64,000 nucleotides of DNA from assembly GCF_900105475.1 (NCBI RefSeq), contig NZ_LT629777.1, positions 2,356,001 to 2,420,000 on the forward strand. The letters run 5' to 3'. The DNA is from Pseudomonas asplenii. Lineage in GTDB: Bacteria; Pseudomonadota; Gammaproteobacteria; Pseudomonadales; Pseudomonadaceae. This document shows, one piece after another, positions 63,582 to 64,000 of this stretch. A model generated the notes under the pieces. The model was not told the DNA's origin. It did not search any database and worked only from the letters and a program-made list of their open reading frames with translations. Every line of letters begins with the position of its first letter. Positions within the stretch are counted from its first letter, which is position 1. Both the position numbers and the translations under genes were made by a program.

Positions 63582-64000
63582 TCACGCCGAAATCCCCTTC
63601 AAGTACGAAGTCGCCAGGCTTTCCATGTAGGGACGCATCACGTTGGCCACCCGACAGAGAGTGGCGTAACGCCATAGCTCGTCCATGTTCGTACGTTTGG
63701 AGTGCCAGGCATCAGACAGGGCTTCCAGCGCTACATCCAGCCCAATCTTGTTACGAAACTTGAAGCAGTCAACGACCGTACGAGCGACGTTGGTCACTCG
63801 TATGGTCACACCATCGATATCGTGGTTTTCAAGACCTTCGTTGAGCGCCGCTTCCGAGAAGCGGACTATACGTATCGGGGGGTAGTCGGGTTTCGGAGCG
63901 CGAGTCTTGTTTGGAATGGCCAGCCAGACTTCGAAAGGGGCCTGAGTGGTGAGTCCATGCACTCTCAAGGCAGAAAGCAGGCAGATTACTCCTGCCGGGC
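63582..64000 (-). CDS. AbiEi-like antitoxin/transcriptional regulator, C-terminal part
   Basis: The frame is open to the right edge, giving the last 139 codons of a protein related to AbiEi antitoxins of type IV toxin-antitoxin systems. The edge peptide reads AGVICLLSALRVHGLTTQ and is followed by PFEVWLAIPNKTR and VTNVARTVVDCFKFRNKIGL, the typical core after the N-terminal winged helix. No AbiEii nucleotidyltransferase follows: the 130 bp downstream lead into the convergent hydrolase gene. The partner toxin may lie upstream, or the gene may be a lone regulator. Confidence 0.75.
   Translation of the reverse strand, partial: PAGVICLLSALRVHGLTTQAPFEVWLAIPNKTRAPKPDYPPIRIVRFSEAALNEGLENHDIDGVTIRVTNVARTVVDCFKFRNKIGLDVALEALSDAWHSKRTNMDELWRYATLCRVANVMRPYMESLATSYLKGISA

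Overview
This window is a stretch of Pseudomonas chromosome, most likely from the P. fluorescens group. The evidence is the high G+C content, the REP-type palindromes built around TGTGGGAGCGGGCTTGCCCGCGAA, and gene order that repeatedly matches known Pseudomonas neighbourhoods. These include oprG next to a zinc-responsive ABC operon, nrdR-ribD-ribE-ribBX-ribH-nusB-thiL-pgpA-ribA, dxs-ispA-xseB, the six-gene mag operon, and eatR/exaC-eat-eutBC. I saw no tRNA, rRNA or CRISPR array, no insertion sequence and no prophage. The window appears to be ordinary chromosome with a few accessory inserts.

Layout, left to right. 1-2160: the end of an RmlD-like gene, a GalE-type epimerase, and the outer-membrane protein OprG behind a candidate Anr box. 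2330-5675: an operon of a His-rich DUF2796 protein, a MacB-like ABC transporter and a DUF3299 protein, led by a strong Zur-box-like palindrome. 5754-11897: a small unknown protein, asparaginase, an AGCS amino-acid symporter with a divergent HTH regulator, the chaperedoxin CnoX, a methyltransferase and a YbaY-like lipoprotein. 12037-19257: the riboflavin cluster with nusB, thiL and pgpA. The RibA-like half of RibBX has no zinc cysteines, so the separate ribA must supply GTP cyclohydrolase II. 19417-22571: dxs, ispA and xseB. 22741-23395: a RelE-like toxin and HTH antitoxin with their own promoter and operator-like palindrome.

23643-33894 is the most interesting region: a six-gene operon equivalent to P. 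aeruginosa magA-F and E. coli yfaP/A/T/S/Q/P. It encodes a 1523-residue alpha-2-macroglobulin-like protein that has lost the thioester cysteine. The five partners are envelope proteins. Two of them carry enzyme-like motifs: MagC looks like an NlpC/P60 peptidase. MagE combines a penicillin-binding-protein-like triad, a SpoIID-like segment and a C-terminal HExxH...E metallopeptidase motif. Read together, the operon looks like a protease trap packaged with peptidoglycan-active or peptidase-like enzymes.

34081-41274 holds a leucine-rich-repeat protein translationally coupled to a membrane GGDEF-EAL protein, and a 1149-residue multi-domain glycosyltransferase. 41774-43279: a CI/LexA-like repressor whose catalytic serine is replaced by glycine, then ppa. 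43401-45673: MtfA, a DedA protein and a GNAT acetyltransferase. 45781-53519: ethanolamine catabolism (exaC-eat-eutB-eutC) with a sigma-54 promoter and the divergent activator EatR. 53741-62635: a chemoreceptor, an Ais-like phosphatase, a small lipoprotein, two GT39-type membrane glycosyltransferases and gamma-glutamyltransferase. 62744-64000: a dienelactone hydrolase and a truncated AbiEi-like antitoxin gene running off the right edge.
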